Assembly (NCBI GenBank): GCA_020630355.1
Contig: JAHDBO010000045.1
Coordinates: forward strand, 3,190 to 11,244
Origin: Saprospiraceae bacterium
Lineage (GTDB): Bacteria > Bacteroidota > Bacteroidia > Chitinophagales > Saprospiraceae
Direction of reading: 5' to 3'
DNA length: 8,055 nt
Below, piece by piece: positions 6,074 to 8,055 of the stretch (its first letter is position 1; every line of letters begins with the position of its first letter). Both the position numbers and the translations under genes were made by a program. The notes beneath the pieces were generated by a model that was given only the letters and a program-made list of their open reading frames with translations, was not told the DNA's origin and made no database searches.

Positions 6074-7708
6074 ATGAATGCCTCAGAACTTTTTTTGAAG
6101 TGTCTTGAGCAGGAAGGGGTTCCTTACATCTTTGGAGTGCCTGGAGAAGAAAACCAAGATTTTTTATTCGCACTCGAAAAGTCCTCAATAGGCTTCATAC
6201 CCACACGACACGAACAGGGTGCCGCTTTTATGGCGAATGTACATGGCAGGCTGACGGGCAGGGCAGGGGTCTGTCTATCAACGCTAGGGCCGGGCGCTAC
6301 CAATTTACTGACAGGTGTCGCTGATGCTAACTTGGACAAAGCACCACTAGTGGCTATAACAGGTCAGGGGGCGACAAGTAGGATGCACCATGAAAGCCAT
6401 CAAATGATAGATGTGGTGGATATGTTTGAAAAGGTGACGAAGTACAGTAATAGTATTGCAAGGGAAGCGGTCATCCCAGAGGTGGTTCGGGCTGCATTCA
6501 AAATTGCAGAAATGGAAAAACCAGGTGCCACGCACATCGAGTTGCCCGAAGATATTGCCCATGCTGCCGTACAGGAGGATGTCACCATCGTCGAAAAAAA
6601 ACCACTTCCCCGGGCTGTTGCCAATCAGGATAGCATTGATAAAGCGATTGAGCTGATTCGGGGAAGTTCAAAGCCCCTTGTTTTGGTCGGTAATGGCGGC
6701 ATTAGGGCCAGGGCCAGTCAAGCTCTTTGCAAACTTGTTACCGAAAAAGGGATACCAGTTGCTACAACTTTCATGGGCAAAGGAGCAGTGGCTGCCAGTG
6801 ATGAACATCATGTCGGGACTGTCGGTTTGAACTTCAAAGATTATATCATAGAGGCTTTTGAGCTATCTGATTTAATTATTGCTATTGGTTACGATATCGC
6901 TGAATATGACCCAAAACATTGGAACATTGGTGCAGAGAAGTCAATCATCCACATAGATGTCGAAACGGCGGTGGTCTATCAAGAATATGTACCTGAAGTC
7001 GAGCTGGTCGGAGATATATCCAATACGCTCTGTTTGCTAAATGAACAGTTTGATCATCAATTTGAAACAACCTGGTATTCAGGAATAAGACAGCGGATTT
7101 CGGACTCAATTGCTTTTTACGAGCAATCGGATGAAGCGACCGAGTTTCACACCCCAGGCGTTATCGCTGCGATTAGGGAAGTCCTACCAGAAGATGGATT
7201 GCTAATCAGCGATGTGGGTAGTCATAAAATGTGGATTGCTAGAAATTTCGAGTGCATGCACCCGACGGGCTGTATTATTTCTAATGGCTTGGCATCGATG
7301 GGGATTGCGTTGCCCGGTGGGATTGCGGCGGCGTTGATAGACCCCAGAAGGGCGATAGTATGTTTGATGGGCGACGGAGGGGCAATGATGAATATTCAAG
7401 AAATCGAAACGGCCAAACGCTTGGGCGTGGCATTCGTCATCGTCGTCGTCAACGACAATAATTATGGATTGATAAAATGGAAGCAACAAATGGACGAAGG
7501 AAAAGATTTTGGTACAGCGTTGGGCAACCCAGATTTTGCCCTTTTGGCAGAAAGTTTTGGCATAGAAGGGTATCGGCCCACTACAGTGAAGGATTTTAAG
7601 AAAATATTGAAAAAGTGCTTGGGGGATAGACATTTGGCCTTGATAGAAATGCCTGTTTCTACTCATGTAAACGATGATTTGATTCAGGAGTTAAAGGCAT
7701 ATTTTTAA
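6074..7708 (+). CDS. Acetolactate synthase-like ThDP-dependent enzyme, AlsS-related
   Basis: The 544-residue product (from ATG 6074) is a three-domain ThDP enzyme of the acetolactate synthase family, which joins two pyruvates to acetolactate and CO2. It shows FGVPGEEN (20-27), the cofactor-activating Glu47 in RHEQ, CLSTLGPGATNL (67-78), ITGQ (95-98), and the ThDP/Mg motif GDG (433-435) to NDNN (460-463). GYDIAEYDPKHWN (273-285) resembles GYDPIEYDPKFWN of Bacillus AlsS rather than the FAD-binding region of biosynthetic AHAS, so I infer an FAD-independent catabolic-type enzyme; no ilvN or alsD is present in the window. ATG 6029 would add 15 residues unlike the family; MNASELFLKCLEQEGV is the normal start and leaves a plausible leader from the promoter at 5986-6015. 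At the position that sets substrate choice (Trp in AHAS, Gln in AlsS) I read Lys470, so the real reaction may differ. Other carboligases or decarboxylases of this fold are the alternative. Confidence 0.85.
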   Translation: MNASELFLKCLEQEGVPYIFGVPGEENQDFLFALEKSSIGFIPTRHEQGAAFMANVHGRLTGRAGVCLSTLGPGATNLLTGVADANLDKAPLVAITGQGATSRMHHESHQMIDVVDMFEKVTKYSNSIAREAVIPEVVRAAFKIAEMEKPGATHIELPEDIAHAAVQEDVTIVEKKPLPRAVANQDSIDKAIELIRGSSKPLVLVGNGGIRARASQALCKLVTEKGIPVATTFMGKGAVAASDEHHVGTVGLNFKDYIIEAFELSDLIIAIGYDIAEYDPKHWNIGAEKSIIHIDVETAVVYQEYVPEVELVGDISNTLCLLNEQFDHQFETTWYSGIRQRISDSIAFYEQSDEATEFHTPGVIAAIREVLPEDGLLISDVGSHKMWIARNFECMHPTGCIISNGLASMGIALPGGIAAALIDPRRAIVCLMGDGGAMMNIQEIETAKRLGVAFVIVVVNDNNYGLIKWKQQMDEGKDFGTALGNPDFALLAESFGIEGYRPTTVKDFKKILKKCLGDRHLALIEMPVSTHVNDDLIQELKAYF

Positions 7709-7743
7709 AAGACTATCATTTTAAGTAGGATTATAGGAGAATT

Positions 7744-7755
7744 ATGAAGCTGTAA
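7744..7755 (+). other. Minimal leader ORF (Met-Lys-Leu-stop) with Shine-Dalgarno
   Basis: ATG AAG CTG TAA is preceded by AGGAG (7735-7739) at 4-nt spacing, a better ribosome-site arrangement than at any large gene in this window. It lies between the ThDP-enzyme stop and the ggt-like start at 7791. It could be a translated leader that affects the next gene, or chance. The rest of 7709-7790 shows no clear terminator or TAnnTTTG promoter. Confidence 0.2.
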
Positions 7756-7790
7756 GGGGGAGTCTTATTATATTGGTAAAAATTCCAATT

Positions 7791-8055
7791 ATGGCTCGTT
7801 TCCAATTGACATTCCTTTTTTGTTTTATCACCTGTTTACAGATAATAGCACAAGATAGAATTACTGGCTTTCAACATGCGACCCGTTCGGAGGTCATCGC
7901 TAAGAACGGTATGGCCGCTACTTCTCAGCCTTTAGCCACTCAAGTTGCGCTTGACGTTTTAAAACAAGGTGGTTCTGCCGTAGATGCTGCGATTGCAGCC
8001 AATGCGGCGCTAGGTCTCATGGAGCCGACAGGCTGTGGTATCGGAGGTGATTTAT
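7791..8055 (+). CDS. Gamma-glutamyltransferase-family protein, N-terminal part (runs off the window)
   Basis: Eighty-eight codons are visible before the sequence ends. Residues 1-21 form a likely signal peptide (MARFQLTFLFCFITCLQIIAQ), so the enzyme should be exported to the periplasm. Next come NGMAATSQPLATQVALDVLKQGGSAVDAAIAANAALGLMEP and GCGIGGDL, matching the conserved N-terminus of gamma-glutamyltransferases (GMVA..., ILKxGGNAVDAA, GxGGG/D). Family members are Ntn hydrolases that cleave themselves and transfer or hydrolyse the gamma-glutamyl group of glutathione and related compounds; the nucleophile Thr lies outside the window. GGSAVDAA has Ser where Asn is usual. ATG 7791 was chosen because the signal peptide starts there; an in-frame TTG at 7773 would add six residues, and GGGGGAG at 7756-7762 is a distant purine stretch. 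The C-terminal half is needed to tell a true Ggt from a YwrD-like relative. Confidence 0.88.
   Translation, partial: MARFQLTFLFCFITCLQIIAQDRITGFQHATRSEVIAKNGMAATSQPLATQVALDVLKQGGSAVDAAIAANAALGLMEPTGCGIGGDL

Noticed and set aside
7436..7453. GTC/CGT triplet run in the ThDP-enzyme gene, a possible slippage repeat
   Set aside because: It encodes the conserved hydrophobic strand VIVVV just before NDNN and is too short and imperfect to suggest phase variation.
7202..7666. 154-codon open frame on the minus strand opposite the ThDP-enzyme gene
   Set aside because: It lies wholly inside a well-supported conserved gene, its protein has no recognisable family features and a low-complexity Asp run from the complement of a GTC/CGT stretch, and it has no promoter or ribosome site.
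7709..7766. Inverted repeat AAGACT (7709-7714) / AGTCTT (7761-7766) as a terminator after the ThDP-enzyme gene
   Set aside because: The stem is only 6 bp with a loop of 46 nt and no T-run follows.

Overview
The window looks like chromosomal DNA from a member of the Bacteroidota. The strongest evidence is a gene at the left edge that ends in a type IX secretion (T9SS) sorting domain, preceded by the LPVELTSF-type module that often sits in front of such domains in this phylum. Other support is a TlpA-like thioredoxin with a large N-terminal domain, a RecQ with an HTH-type C-terminal extension, AT-rich gene starts mostly without Shine-Dalgarno sequences, and at least one match to the Bacteroidota promoter pattern (TTG, 19 nt, TAnnTTTG). 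Genus cannot be resolved by eye.

Layout. Positions 1-1218 (+) hold the 3' end of a secreted repeat protein whose 93-residue modules are duplicated almost without change at the nucleotide level. A strong bidirectional hairpin terminator (about 1261-1312) separates it from the convergent gene 1384-2814 (-), an exported TlpA-like thiol-disulfide oxidoreductase. That gene is divergent from recQ (2974-5097, +). The shared intergenic region carries a near-perfect palindrome (2827-2850). A hairpin plus T-run ends recQ.

Two metabolic genes follow on the + strand: an SDR oxidoreductase (5225-5977) and an AlsS-like, probably FAD-independent, ThDP enzyme annotated as acetolactate synthase (6074-7708). 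The second has the best promoter match in the window, so the pair may be only partly co-transcribed. The right edge holds the first 88 codons of an exported gamma-glutamyltransferase-family protein (from 7791).

Functional picture. The left part serves the cell surface and envelope, recQ is a housekeeping DNA repair helicase, and the SDR/ThDP pair suggests a small carbon-metabolism module in which a ThDP enzyme makes or uses an acyloin-type product and the SDR reduces or oxidises a related carbonyl. That link is inference. No RNA genes, CRISPR arrays, insertion sequences, prophage genes or defence genes were seen. I found no clear sign of a wholly new system; the more unusual points are the GC-rich homogenised repeat block, the intergenic palindrome, the overlap of a terminator with a possible promoter upstream of the SDR gene, and non-standard residues in the SDR and ThDP active sites.
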